From Glycomyces sp. L485 (GTDB taxonomy: Bacteria > Actinomycetota > Actinomycetes > Mycobacteriales > Micromonosporaceae), in contig NZ_JAKZEW010000012.1 in assembly GCF_022548875.1 (NCBI RefSeq), positions 35,035 through 99,034 of the forward strand: a stretch of 64,000 bases of DNA. Direction: 5' to 3'. How positions within the stretch are numbered: the first letter of the stretch is position 1; each line of letters begins with the position of its first letter. Shown piece by piece: positions 49,017 to 57,675 of this stretch. The notes under the pieces are model-generated. The model made no database searches. It was not told the DNA's origin and saw nothing but the letters and a program-made list of their open reading frames with translations. A program made the position numbers and the translations under genes.

Positions 49017-51449
49017 ATGCCCGAACCCGACCTCCGCTTCAACCTCCGGCCGCTCCGTGCGCGGGCGATGATGTCGCAAGAGGAACTCGCCCTCAAAGCA
49101 GGCGTCGGCACCCGCACCATCCGTGACATCGAATCGGGCAGGGTGCGACCGCAGCCCAAGACGCTGCGCCTCCTCGTCAAGGCCCTGGGCCTCAACGAGT
49201 CCGACTGGCACGCGCTGTCGAGCGGAGCGCCGGACAGGACACCCGTGAAACCCCGGGAGCTGCCCCGAGCGCTCGCCGCGTTCACCGGCCGGGAACGCTA
49301 CCAGGAGGCGATCCTCGCCGCGGTGGCCGACGGCGCCGCCGTCGTCACGATCCACGGCATGGCCGGCGTCGGGAAAACCTCCCTGGCAGTGTGGGCCGCC
49401 CACGCTCTCGCCCCCGAATACTCCGACGGTCAGCTGTTCGTGGACTTCCGCGGATTCGCACCCGCGGCCGGATCCCGCCCCAGCCTCGAATCGGTGTTGA
49501 CCCGTGTGCTGCGCAGCTTCGGCCTCGCCGACCAGGCCGTCCCAACGGACGTCGACGAGATGACCGCCCGATACCGCAGTGTCATCGCCGACCGGCGCGT
49601 GCTCCTGATGCTCGACAACGTCGCGAGCACGGAGCAGGTGGAGGCGCTGCTGCCGGGAACACCCGGCGGCCTGGTCCTGGCGACGAGCCGACGCGACCTG
49701 TCAATGCTCGTCGGGGCATACGCGGTGCGGCTCGAACCGCCGCCGCTGCCGGAGGCCACCGCAATGCTCGGTGCCGCCCTCGCCGACCGGATCACCGAGG
49801 AAGAGGCGGCCGAAGTCGCTGAGAGCTGCGGGCGCCTGCCCCTCGCAATCAGCTTGGCGGCGGCTCGCCTGCGCAGCCGTCCGCAATGGAGCGTAAAGGA
49901 CCTGCTCGTCCGCCTCGCCGACGAGGACCGCGCTCTCGACGAACTCGACATGGGACACGGTGTCGCCGCAGCCCTCAACGCCTCCTACCTCGAACTCGAC
50001 GCCGATCACAGGCGCCTGCTGCGGCGGCTCGGCCTCGTTCCCGGCGACGACGTGGACGTCCGCGCAGCCGCCGCACTCTGCAACTCAGGGGAGGAGCAGA
50101 CGGCGATCATGCTAGAGGCCATGGTGGACGTACACCTCGCCGAAACCCGTTCCCCGGGCCGCTACCGCCTCCACGACCTAGTGCGGCTCTACGCGCTCAA
50201 ACTCACGAAGTCCGAAGACACCGAGCACGATTCAAGCGCGGCACTCCTGCGGCTGATCGACCTCTCCGTGCACCTCACCTACCAGGCCGCCGCACGCATC
50301 TGGCCGAAGAAGCGAATCTTCACCGAGGGCGCTGCGGCACACGACCTCGGTCTCGCCGACTTCCCCGACCGGCGAAGCGCACTCGCGTGGTACCAAGCCG
50401 AACGCGGCAACCTCGTCGCGGCCGTCGAAGCGGCAGAACGCGCTGACGACCCCGAACGCGCCTGGCACCTCGCCACCGCCTTCAACGCGTTCCGCATGCA
50501 CGACCCGGACATCGGCGCCCACGTCGCCGTCAACCGCATCGCCCTCAACAGCGCGCGCCGTATCAAAGACACCCGCAAAGAGGCATACACCCTGGGCGAG
50601 CGGGGCGTGCACCTCGTGGCCGCCGACCGGCCCTGGGACGCGCTGCGCTTCCTCTACCGCTCCGCCACGCTCAAGCGTCAAGTCGGGCACATCAGCGACG
50701 CGGCGATGACCTTCGCCAACATCGGCATCCTGCACCGACGTTCGGGGCGGTTCGCGAAGGCGATCGAGGTCTACCAGACGGCGCTCGCGCTGGCGGAAGA
50801 AGCCGCAGACACGACCTCGGCGGCGTCCATCGGGGTGAACCTGGTGGTGCCGCTGATTCGGCTCGGGCGCCTCGCGGAAGCCGAACGGACGCTCGCGCAC
50901 GCGAAACGCCGCATGGACTCTCACGACGACTACAACTGCATCCGCCTCGAGGGCTTCCGCGGGGTGCTCGCCCGCGAGCGCGGCGAGCCGGCCGAGGCGC
51001 TCGAAGCGCACTCCGTCTGCCTCGACGCGTGCCGACGAGAGAGCATCCCCGCCGGGGCGACCACGACGCTCATCGAAATCGGCGAGGACCTGCGATCGCT
51101 GGGTCGGCTCGACGAGGCCGTCACACGTCTCGGCCAGGCCGTGGCGTCCGCCGAGGAACTGGCCGACGCGTCCTTGGAGCGGTCGGCGCGCAACAGTCTC
51201 GGCCGCGCGCTCACCGACTCGGGGCTGCCGGAAGCGGCGATCGGCGAGCATGGCCGTGCGGCGGCCCTCGCAAGATCCGCGGAAGACCCGTACGAGTTCG
51301 CGCGGGCCCACCACGGTATCGGCGATGCCCGCGCCCGGCTCGGCGACGCGGCCGCCGAGCGGCGGCACCTGCGCCGCGCCGCCCGGGCGTACGCCGACTG
51401 CGGCGTTCCCGAAGCCATGACGGTCGCCGAACGCTTGGGCCGCGCCTGA
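49017..51449 (+). CDS. XRE-NB-ARC-TPR (STAND) transcriptional regulator
   Basis: 810 residues. Residues 8-65 form an XRE-type helix-turn-helix: L-R-P-L-R-A-R-A-M-M-S-Q-E-E-L-A-L-K-A-G, then T-R-T-I-R-D-I-E-S-G-R. The NB-ARC NTPase begins T-I-H-G-M-A-G-V-G-K-T-S-L-A (Walker A) with R-V-L-L-M-L-D-N-V (Walker B) and G-L-V-L-A-T-S-R-R. The MHD-like R-L-H-D-L-V-R-L-Y-A is near 385. The C-terminal half is TPR-like helical repeats. This AfsR/SARP-like layout regulates secondary metabolism in actinomycetes. A TATCAT -10 six bases before the ATG suggests a leaderless message. It is convergent with the P450/short-peptide pair and may control it. Confidence 0.9.
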   Translation: MPEPDLRFNLRPLRARAMMSQEELALKAGVGTRTIRDIESGRVRPQPKTLRLLVKALGLNESDWHALSSGAPDRTPVKPRELPRALAAFTGRERYQEAILAAVADGAAVVTIHGMAGVGKTSLAVWAAHALAPEYSDGQLFVDFRGFAPAAGSRPSLESVLTRVLRSFGLADQAVPTDVDEMTARYRSVIADRRVLLMLDNVASTEQVEALLPGTPGGLVLATSRRDLSMLVGAYAVRLEPPPLPEATAMLGAALADRITEEEAAEVAESCGRLPLAISLAAARLRSRPQWSVKDLLVRLADEDRALDELDMGHGVAAALNASYLELDADHRRLLRRLGLVPGDDVDVRAAAALCNSGEEQTAIMLEAMVDVHLAETRSPGRYRLHDLVRLYALKLTKSEDTEHDSSAALLRLIDLSVHLTYQAAARIWPKKRIFTEGAAAHDLGLADFPDRRSALAWYQAERGNLVAAVEAAERADDPERAWHLATAFNAFRMHDPDIGAHVAVNRIALNSARRIKDTRKEAYTLGERGVHLVAADRPWDALRFLYRSATLKRQVGHISDAAMTFANIGILHRRSGRFAKAIEVYQTALALAEEAADTTSAASIGVNLVVPLIRLGRLAEAERTLAHAKRRMDSHDDYNCIRLEGFRGVLARERGEPAEALEAHSVCLDACRRESIPAGATTTLIEIGEDLRSLGRLDEAVTRLGQAVASAEELADASLERSARNSLGRALTDSGLPEAAIGEHGRAAALARSAEDPYEFARAHHGIGDARARLGDAAAERRHLRRAARAYADCGVPEAMTVAERLGRA

Positions 51450-51466
51450 CACGCCGCGGCCGTCAG

Positions 51467-52783
51467 TCATCGCGCATCAGGGACGACGCGGACCCTGAAG
51501 CGCCGGGGTCGCATGATCGAGCCCCAATGCGGTCGCGGCGGGCCCCGCCACGCCGTCACCGTCCGGTCGAGAAGCAAGTCGGCGGCGGTCTCGAGCACCG
51601 CATTGGCGATGTGGACGCCGGTGCAGATCCGGGGCCCGGCGCCATAGGGCAAGTACGCGTGCTGGTCGTGGACTTCATCAGCGAGCCATCGGGCCGGATC
51701 GAACCGGCTCGGGTCTGCCCGCCACCAGCGTGGGTCGGTATGGAGCAGATACGAACTGATGAAGACCGAGGTGCCGGCCGGGATCGATACGTCACCGAAC
51801 ACGGTGTCCTCGACCAGCTCCCGGCTGGTGAGCGCGATGACCGGGTACGCCCGCAGGGTCTCCTTGACGACGGCCCCCGCCCAGTCGCGCCGGTCGGTCG
51901 CCTCGGGCCGGATGAAGTCGTGCTCGGCGTTGGCGGCCAGTAGCCACGCCAGACCGCTGCCGCCGACCGCGTAGAGATTGCCGAGGTTGATCGACAGCGT
52001 CTGCGCGATCTCGACGTCGGTGAACGCCGGACGGTCGTCATCGCGGGCATCGAGGAGCAGATCGAGCAGATCCGAGGGAAGCACGGCTGGATCACGGGAA
52101 CGGCGGCGCATCTGGACGTGCGCCACGAGGGCCTCGATCCAGGCGTCGTTGGCGCGAACCCGGCGACGGGCGAAGCGGGACATCCACTCGGGCAGCTCGA
52201 TCGGGGACGTCCCCTGCGGGAGGAGATGATCCGCGGCCTGGACGAGCAGACTCCACAGATCTCCTTCCAGGTCCCTGACGAACACCTCGCCGGTCGCCTC
52301 GAGGACGACGCGTTCGCAATCGGGGAGGCGGACCGGGGCGTGCTCGGCCGCATCCAGGAACCGCCGGAGGTGCAGGCGGATGACCGGGTCCGTCCGTTCG
52401 GCGATGTCCCGGCCGAGTCGGTGCCACTGTGCAGTGCGTCTGCCTGCCATCCACGTCTCGACGCGGTCGCGGATGAGGGGCCGCCGTCGGAGTCCGCGCG
52501 GCGTTTCCGGCGGGTTGACGCGGGTCTCGCGGTTGGTGCGGGCCAGCACCCAGTGCACCCACTCGGGGCGGGTGAGCGCGACCCTGCCTGTGGCGAAGGT
52601 GAACACGTCGCCGTACTCGTCCCCGAGGCGGGACAGGCACGCCATCGGGTCGCGGTCGAAGTCGTCGGGAGGCAGTCCGAACGGCCGCGGGGCCGGCCCG
52701 GGCGGGGAGATGGCCGTATCCGGCGTGAAGCTGGAGGCTACGGGTGCCGCACGGAAGCCGGCACCGCGACCGTTGGGATCCAT
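51467..52783 (-). CDS. Cytochrome P450 next to a short peptide gene
   Basis: 438 residues from ATG 52783. The K-helix E-T-L-R and the P-x-R-F-D-P meander are present. The haem loop L-P-Y-G-A-G-P-R-I-C-T-G has the Cys ligand near residue 405. The I-helix reads N-L-Y-A-V-G-G-S-G-L-A-W and lacks the usual acid-Thr pair for O2 activation. The start is two bases after the stop of a 29-codon gene encoding an aromatic-rich peptide, so the two are certainly co-translated. In known minimal RiPP loci (biarylitides, tryptorubin-type atropopeptides) a P450 crosslinks aromatic residues of such a peptide, which is the proposed role. Confidence 0.88.
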   Translation of the reverse strand: MDPNGRGAGFRAAPVASSFTPDTAISPPGPAPRPFGLPPDDFDRDPMACLSRLGDEYGDVFTFATGRVALTRPEWVHWVLARTNRETRVNPPETPRGLRRRPLIRDRVETWMAGRRTAQWHRLGRDIAERTDPVIRLHLRRFLDAAEHAPVRLPDCERVVLEATGEVFVRDLEGDLWSLLVQAADHLLPQGTSPIELPEWMSRFARRRVRANDAWIEALVAHVQMRRRSRDPAVLPSDLLDLLLDARDDDRPAFTDVEIAQTLSINLGNLYAVGGSGLAWLLAANAEHDFIRPEATDRRDWAGAVVKETLRAYPVIALTSRELVEDTVFGDVSIPAGTSVFISSYLLHTDPRWWRADPSRFDPARWLADEVHDQHAYLPYGAGPRICTGVHIANAVLETAADLLLDRTVTAWRGPPRPHWGSIMRPRRFRVRVVPDAR

Positions 52784-52785
52784 GG

Positions 52786-52875
52786 CTACTCGGGGTAGTG
52801 GAGGCGGTAATAGTGGCGGGTGACGACCTTCCCGCCGACAGCGCGGGCCACGAGGGCCCTGAACAGACTCTTCAT
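52786..52875 (-). CDS. 29-residue putative RiPP precursor peptide
   Basis: ATG at 52875 with CGGAG six bases upstream; stop TAG at 52788-52786, two bases before the P450 ATG. The peptide begins MKSLFRALVARAV, a short amphipathic basic leader-like half. It ends T-R-H-Y-Y-R-L-H-Y-P-E, with three Tyr and two His within ten residues. It is too short for normal ORF calling. The leader/core asymmetry, aromatic-rich C-terminus and co-translation with a P450 match the known minimal P450-RiPP architecture. No protease or transporter gene is adjacent. Alternative: a leader peptide regulating P450 translation. Confidence 0.7.
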   Translation of the reverse strand: MKSLFRALVARAVGGKVVTRHYYRLHYPE

Positions 52876-52886
52876 GTTCGCTCCGA

Positions 52887-52915
52887 TTCATAAGGGCGCC
52901 AAGACGCCGCTGCAA
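52887..52915 (-). promoter_or_regulatory. Possible promoter of the peptide/P450 operon
   Basis: Minus strand: -35 TTGCAG (52915-52910), 17-bp spacer, -10 TATGAA (52892-52887), predicting a very short leader. A ribosome site (CGGAG) lies just at the predicted start point, so an upstream alternative promoter is possible. Confidence 0.4.
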
Positions 52916-53083
52916 GTTCTCAGTCGAGTACAGCAGTGCGAGTTCACGATGGCGAGGCGTCGAACCGGCGGGAAACCGGCGGGATCAGTGCGAACGGCGG
53001 CAATAAGGGCCAAGCGCGGCATAGCCTTTCAGCGACCGGCAGAAGACCCGGTCGCACCTCTGTACCCGAAAGGAAGATGACGA

Positions 53084-54175
53084 ATGGCAGCGACGGCGCA
53101 ACGAAGAGGCCGCAGGGCGTTGACCGCCACGGCAGCGGCCGCGGCGGTCACCGCGACCGGGGTGCTCTCAGTCCAACCGGCCGCGGCTGAGGAACCGGCC
53201 CCTGAGGCGGCGCAGACCTGCGTCATGGAGACCCTCCCGATCCCCGAGGGCCTCATCGCGACGCAAGTCAGCGGCATGAGCGACGACGGCTCGGTCATCG
53301 CGTACTACGCCCTGCCGCTCGACCAGACCTGGCCCGACGGACTCGGCGCCTATCCGCGCCTGTACACCGACGGCCAAGTGACCGAGGTGCCGATGCCCGG
53401 CGACCACCCTCGGCTCCACGACGTCAACTCCGAGGGGACCGCCACCGGATACACCAACATCGACGGCGACGACATCCCGTACGTCTGGCGCGACGGCGCG
53501 CTCTCCCAGCTGCCGAGCCCGAACGGCGGCCAGGCCCACGGGATCAACGAGCACGGCGACATCGTCGGCGCCCTCGGCTCGTACCTCCAGCAGCCGGTCG
53601 TCTGGCCGGCCGACGGCAGCGGGCCGGTCGACCTGCCGCTCCCGGCGAACGCCGAATGGGGGATGGCCACCGGCATCGGCGACGACGGCACGATCGTCGG
53701 CTATCACTCCGACGGCGAGACCGGCTCGAAGCCGTACGTATGGCGCCCCGACGGCACCGCCGCGGATCTGCCGATGCCCGAAGGCGTCGCACTCGCCGAC
53801 GCACACTCCGTGCCCTTGGACCTGAACGGCGACTGGGCCTCTGGCATCATCTTCGCCCCGGGCCTCGAAAACTCGGGCATCCGATGGAACCTGGCCGCGG
53901 ATACCGCCGAGATGACCGACCTGAACTACTCCGTGGCGGTCAGCGCCGGCGGAACCGTCGCCGGCTATCTGCCCGGCCTCCCCACCGCGGCCTTCCAGAC
54001 GGAGGACGCCATCGTCGAGCTTCCGGGAGCGGTCGATGCCGCTTACAACCCCTCTCGTGACGAGGCCGTCGAGATCAGCGGCGACGGCACCCTGATCGCC
54101 GGGGACGTCTTCGTCGGCATCGACGAGGCGGGCCTGTACTACTGGAACGCCGTCACCTGGACCTGCTCCCGGTAG
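53084..54175 (+). CDS. Secreted HAF-repeat-type protein
   Basis: 363 residues, ribosome site AAAGGAAG. Sec signal (R-R-G-R-R, alanine-rich core, A-A-A-E). The mature protein consists of repeated beta elements with the HAF-like spacing: G-I-N-E-H-G-D-I-V-G-A, G-I-G-D-D-G-T-I-V-G-Y, Y-V-W-R-D-G and Y-V-W-R-P-D-G. This implies a beta-propeller-like fold exported from the cell. Only two Cys occur in the mature protein (one near the start of the mature chain, one at the C-terminus), perhaps one disulfide closing the propeller. No catalytic motif. The function of HAF-repeat proteins is unknown; extracellular binding is a guess. Confidence 0.75.
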   Translation: MAATAQRRGRRALTATAAAAAVTATGVLSVQPAAAEEPAPEAAQTCVMETLPIPEGLIATQVSGMSDDGSVIAYYALPLDQTWPDGLGAYPRLYTDGQVTEVPMPGDHPRLHDVNSEGTATGYTNIDGDDIPYVWRDGALSQLPSPNGGQAHGINEHGDIVGALGSYLQQPVVWPADGSGPVDLPLPANAEWGMATGIGDDGTIVGYHSDGETGSKPYVWRPDGTAADLPMPEGVALADAHSVPLDLNGDWASGIIFAPGLENSGIRWNLAADTAEMTDLNYSVAVSAGGTVAGYLPGLPTAAFQTEDAIVELPGAVDAAYNPSRDEAVEISGDGTLIAGDVFVGIDEAGLYYWNAVTWTCSR

Positions 54176-54389
54176 CGGGCGCTCGTCCCGGGCTCGCCCG
54201 GAGGTGTCTCGCCGGAATCCCGCCGGCGTTCTGCCTTGAAGATCGCGCCTTCCGCGGGCAGAATAGTCTCGGCGGCAAGCCCATGTCGCCAATCGACAGT
54301 GAGGAATCCGGCGAGATGCCAATTATGGTGAAGCGACGTCCGACCGCCGGCATGGCACCGGCACAGGACCGCATCGGACCGGTGGACCG

Positions 54390-55166
54390 GTGAGCGACGG
54401 GCGGGGATCATCGACGATCCAGCAGTTCGCGGTGAGAAGCCGACGCGTCGTCTTTCTCGTCGGAAGCGCTCTGGTCGTCGGTGGGATTCTCGCGATCCTC
54501 AGCGGCCGCATAGGCCTCGGTGTAGCCCTCCTCGTCCTCGCCTTCCTCGCGGTGTTGGCGCGCGGCCTCATGACGGTGATGCGCGGATGGCGCGCGCTGG
54601 CCGAGAGGGAACGCGCTCAGGCACCCCGCGTTCCGGTCCGAGGTGCCGACAACCCCGCACCGGTGGACCAGGTGGCCACCGCGCTGGTGGCGATGAACGG
54701 CGACGCGCTGCCATATCGAATCGACGCCACTCGGAGCCGGGACGGCGTACGAGTCGAGGTGCGGTGGAAGCACGAGGAGATGCGCTGGCAGACGCTCTTC
54801 GTGCGCGGGTCGCGGGCCTATGCCTGGTGCATGAAGGTCGACCTCGACCCGTCCACGGGGAGGTACAAGTTCATCGAGCATTCCGGGCAGGCGTCCTTCA
54901 ACGCGGCGGCCGGTCCCACTGGGGCTGCGGCCTACGGGAAGTGGTCGTGGCAGAAGGGCAAGACGTTCGGCACCAGGTCGGGGACCTTCGTCGAGGCCGC
55001 CGACGGACAAGTGCACGTGACCGTTCCGGCCGGACCCCGCACGTCGTGGGAGGGCGCCGTCATGATCAAGCCCGCCGACGCCAAGATCCCGGTATTCACC
55101 GTCCTGCGGAATCACGGCTGGCGTCCGCGCTGGGACTGGTTCGGCGCGCGGATGTTCGAGAAGTAG
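54390..55166 (+). CDS. Membrane protein with soluble C-terminal domain, unknown family
   Basis: 258 residues from GTG 54390. Two hydrophobic helices at about 19-60 (R-R-V-V-F-L-V-G-S-A-L-V-V-G-G-I-L-A, then G-V-A-L-L-V-L-A-F-L-A-V-L) are followed by a 190-residue soluble part. That part is rich in Trp (R-W-K-H-E-E-M-R-W-Q-T-L, K-W-S-W-Q-K-G-K, R-W-D-W-F-G). It looks beta-rich with G-T-x-V-E motifs but I cannot name a family. No strong ribosome site. Preceding 214 bases hold no other gene. Confidence 0.65.
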   Translation: MSDGRGSSTIQQFAVRSRRVVFLVGSALVVGGILAILSGRIGLGVALLVLAFLAVLARGLMTVMRGWRALAERERAQAPRVPVRGADNPAPVDQVATALVAMNGDALPYRIDATRSRDGVRVEVRWKHEEMRWQTLFVRGSRAYAWCMKVDLDPSTGRYKFIEHSGQASFNAAAGPTGAAAYGKWSWQKGKTFGTRSGTFVEAADGQVHVTVPAGPRTSWEGAVMIKPADAKIPVFTVLRNHGWRPRWDWFGARMFEK

Positions 55167-55312
55167 ACGCGGACGCCCCGACACCACGTCCTTTGTGCGT
55201 TCTCGGGTTGCGGCTCTGTCCGCTCGTCGCCGTCACCTGTGCCATCGCGCGGTTGCACAGAAGCCGACGTTGAACCACGCCTTCCGGTGCTGGTGGTGGT
55301 CATGTAGGGGTT

Positions 55313-55510
55313 GTTCCTCGGCGTGGTGCCGAGCTGTTGACCCTCGTCGGCGGCGCCCTTTGCCTGGTAGGTGTAGCGATCGGTTCGCCCTTCAGAGGGG
55401 AAACCCGTCGGTCCGCGACTGATCCGCTCGACGGCCCCGCGTTCTCCGACCTGTTCGTGTTGCGTTCGTCACTTCTTGTCGGCCCCGTTGGTCTCGCAGG
55501 TTCAAGATAA
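55313..55510 (+). pseudogene. Possible EamA (DMT) transporter C-terminal remnant
   Basis: The frame ending at TAA 55508-55510 contains A-E-L-L-T-L-V-G-G-A-L-C-L-V-G-V-A-I-G, close to the last helix of EamA/DMT permeases. Upstream of it no start and no other helices are found. The 681-base gap 55167-55847 otherwise shows an AT-rich stretch (about 55500-55830) with no supported gene, which marks the left edge of the biosynthetic cluster. Confidence 0.4.
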
Positions 55511-55847
55511 ATTTGCACGGAATTTGTCATCTGATGCTCATGTGGCTGAATCGCATTCGAAATCTGTCACTTGACATTCAGTCAGCCTCAGTTCACCAAG
55601 TGCTCTCATCGAGGACACCCACTGGACTGTCGGATCATGGGACACTTGCGTTGAAAAGCGCAACGATCGGTCGAGGGTCGCGCGGAAGAACGGGTCCCTC
55701 CAAAGTGTCGATGCTTTGCTAATCTGATCCAGGCGCAAGCGGACATCGTCGGTACCGAACGAAAAAATCTCAAGATTGACAAAGTGCCGAATTAGACTGC
55801 ATAGACGCCCTGAAGTCCATGTCGGATAGCTACAGGAAGACGCAGGT

Positions 55848-56717
55848 ATGGTAGCCGATCGCTTCGCCATTGCCGAGGACGACGCCCGAATCGAAGCATC
55901 GCAGCGCCGCAAGTCCGAGGACTTCGCCCGACTCCACGCCGAGGACGCCCCCTTCGTTATCCCGAATCCGTGGGACGCGGGAACCGCGAAGATATTGCAC
56001 GCCATGGGTTTCAGTGCGCTCGCCACCACCAGCGGCGGCTTGGCCGGCGCGCTGGGCAAGGTCGACCGCAACGTCGAAGTGACCCGTGAGGACACCCTCG
56101 ACAACGCCCGCCAGATCGTCGCGGCGACCCCGCTGCCGGTCTCGGTCGACCTCGAGGACGGATTCGGCCGGTCGCCGGAGACGGTCGCTGAGACCATTGC
56201 GCTCACCGCATCCATCGGCGCGGTTAGTGGCTCTATTGAGGACTCAAGTGGTCGCGTTGAAGAACCGATTCGACCGTTCGACGAGTCGGTCGAGCGCATC
56301 GAGGCGGCGGTCGATGCGGCCCGAAACCTCGATTTTCCGTTCATGATCACGGCACGCGCCGAAAATTTCCTCTATGGACGACTCGACTTGGACGACACCG
56401 TCGCCCGGCTCCAGGCGTTCGCCAAGGTCGGCGCCGACGTGCTCTACGCACCCGCCCTCCCCGACGCCGAGTCCATCCGCCGTGTCTGCGCGGCCGTCGA
56501 CCGCCCCGTCAACGTCCTCCTCGGCGCCGGCCAACGGCTCACCGTCCCCGAGCTGTTCGACCTCGGGGTCCGACGGGTCTCGCTCGGCTCCTCGCTGTCC
56601 CGTGCCGCCCTGGGCGCGTTCAAACGCGCGGCCGCCGAGCTCCTCGAGCACGGCACCTGCGAATTCGCCCGAGACGCGCTGACTATGGCCGACATGCGCG
56701 AGCTGATGGGCAAGTAG
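55848..56717 (+). CDS. Isocitrate lyase/PEP mutase superfamily protein
   Basis: 289 residues, with AGGAAG eight bases before the ATG. The TIM-barrel pattern of the ICL/PEP-mutase family is visible: FVIPNPWDAGTAKILHAMGF, A-L-A-T-T-S-G-G-L-A, P-V-S-V-D-L-E-D-G-F-G near residue 105, G-S-I-E-D-S, then F-M-I-T-A-R-A-E-N-F. The Asp-Glu pair in D-L-E-D is the typical metal site. The C-K/R-C-G-H loop of true isocitrate lyase is not seen. Such proteins cleave or form C-C bonds in 2-keto/hydroxy acids, or make phosphonopyruvate. It opens the cluster, but could also be an unrelated housekeeping neighbour (13-base gap to the KASIII-like gene favours membership). Confidence 0.85.
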   Translation: MVADRFAIAEDDARIEASQRRKSEDFARLHAEDAPFVIPNPWDAGTAKILHAMGFSALATTSGGLAGALGKVDRNVEVTREDTLDNARQIVAATPLPVSVDLEDGFGRSPETVAETIALTASIGAVSGSIEDSSGRVEEPIRPFDESVERIEAAVDAARNLDFPFMITARAENFLYGRLDLDDTVARLQAFAKVGADVLYAPALPDAESIRRVCAAVDRPVNVLLGAGQRLTVPELFDLGVRRVSLGSSLSRAALGAFKRAAAELLEHGTCEFARDALTMADMRELMGK

Positions 56718-56729
56718 GGGACCTGGCCC

Positions 56730-57656
56730 ATGGCATACCTCAGCGCGCCCCAGTATGTCCTGGGGGAGATCACCGAGCCCTATGACGTCGTCAAAGGCTG
56801 GCGCGAACGCGCCGAGGAACTCCAGATGGCACCGGTCCCCGAGCTCTGGGGATGGGGGCAGATCCGCCGCACCGAGCGGGACACCGCCGAACTGGCCATC
56901 GAATCCGGCCGCGCCACCATCGACCGCGCCGGCATCGACCCCGACGACATCGACGACCTGTACCTCTGCTCCACCGCCTTCCCGACCTCACTCGACGCCC
57001 AGACCGTCCTCGCCGCCCGAGTGCTGCGCGGCCTCGGCCTGCGCCGGGCGGCTCTCACCGGCGTCAGCCTCGCCCGATGCGCGAACCTGATGCTGGCCAT
57101 GCGCGCGGCCTGCGCCGCCGTGGACTCCGGACAGGCCCGAACCGCCCTCGTAGTCACCGCGGACCGGATCGAACACGGGGCACACCGAATCGAGAACTTC
57201 GCGCTGTTCTCCGACGGCGCCGCGAGCTGCCTCGTCACCGCCGACGAACGCGGAGACGGCTTCCGCTTCGTCGCCGCGGCCGCTGCTCAGGACCTCGCCG
57301 CCACCGACCCCGGCGGCCAGATCTCGGCCGACCTCGCCGTCCAAGTCAACGAACACCTGCACCGCGCCACCGGCGTCGTGCCAGGCGACATCGCCCGCGT
57401 CCTCCACAACAACCTCTATCTCCCACTGGTGTCCCTCAAGGAAGCGCAGGCGGGCTTCGCGCCGGACCAGCTTCACCTCGACAACATCACCCGATTCGGA
57501 CACTGCTTCGCCGCCGACCCGCTCATCAATCTCGCCGACCTCGCCGAAGCCGGTGAACTCCGCGACGGTGAGCCCTACCTCCTCGCCTCCAGCGTCCCCG
57601 GCATGCGGGCCGCCCTGCTACTGCACCACCACGCCCCGCGCCACACCCCGAAGTAG
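56730..57656 (+). CDS. KASIII-like (3-oxoacyl-ACP synthase III family) enzyme with atypical active site
   Basis: 308 residues, AGGGGA upstream. The thiolase-fold shows D-D-L-Y-L-C-S-T-A-F-P near 76, the nucleophile region V-S-L-A-R-C-A-N-L (Cys117), E-N-F-A-L-F-S-D-G-A-A near 163, and R-V-L-H-N-N (His226). The third catalytic residue, normally Asn in G-N-T, is His258 in R-F-G-H-C-F-A-A-D. Loss of the Asn suggests an acyl-transferring rather than a decarboxylative condensing enzyme, as seen in other KASIII-like tailoring proteins. It is translated 20 bases before the diiron oxidase gene and presumably activates or transfers an acyl unit in the pathway. Confidence 0.85.
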   Translation: MAYLSAPQYVLGEITEPYDVVKGWRERAEELQMAPVPELWGWGQIRRTERDTAELAIESGRATIDRAGIDPDDIDDLYLCSTAFPTSLDAQTVLAARVLRGLGLRRAALTGVSLARCANLMLAMRAACAAVDSGQARTALVVTADRIEHGAHRIENFALFSDGAASCLVTADERGDGFRFVAAAAAQDLAATDPGGQISADLAVQVNEHLHRATGVVPGDIARVLHNNLYLPLVSLKEAQAGFAPDQLHLDNITRFGHCFAADPLINLADLAEAGELRDGEPYLLASSVPGMRAALLLHHHAPRHTPK

Positions 57657-57675
57657 ACACCCACCGGAGCGAACC

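Noticed and set aside
54139..54411. Minus-strand frame of 90 codons
   Set aside because: Overlaps the ends of two plus-strand genes and has no recognisable motif or ribosome site.
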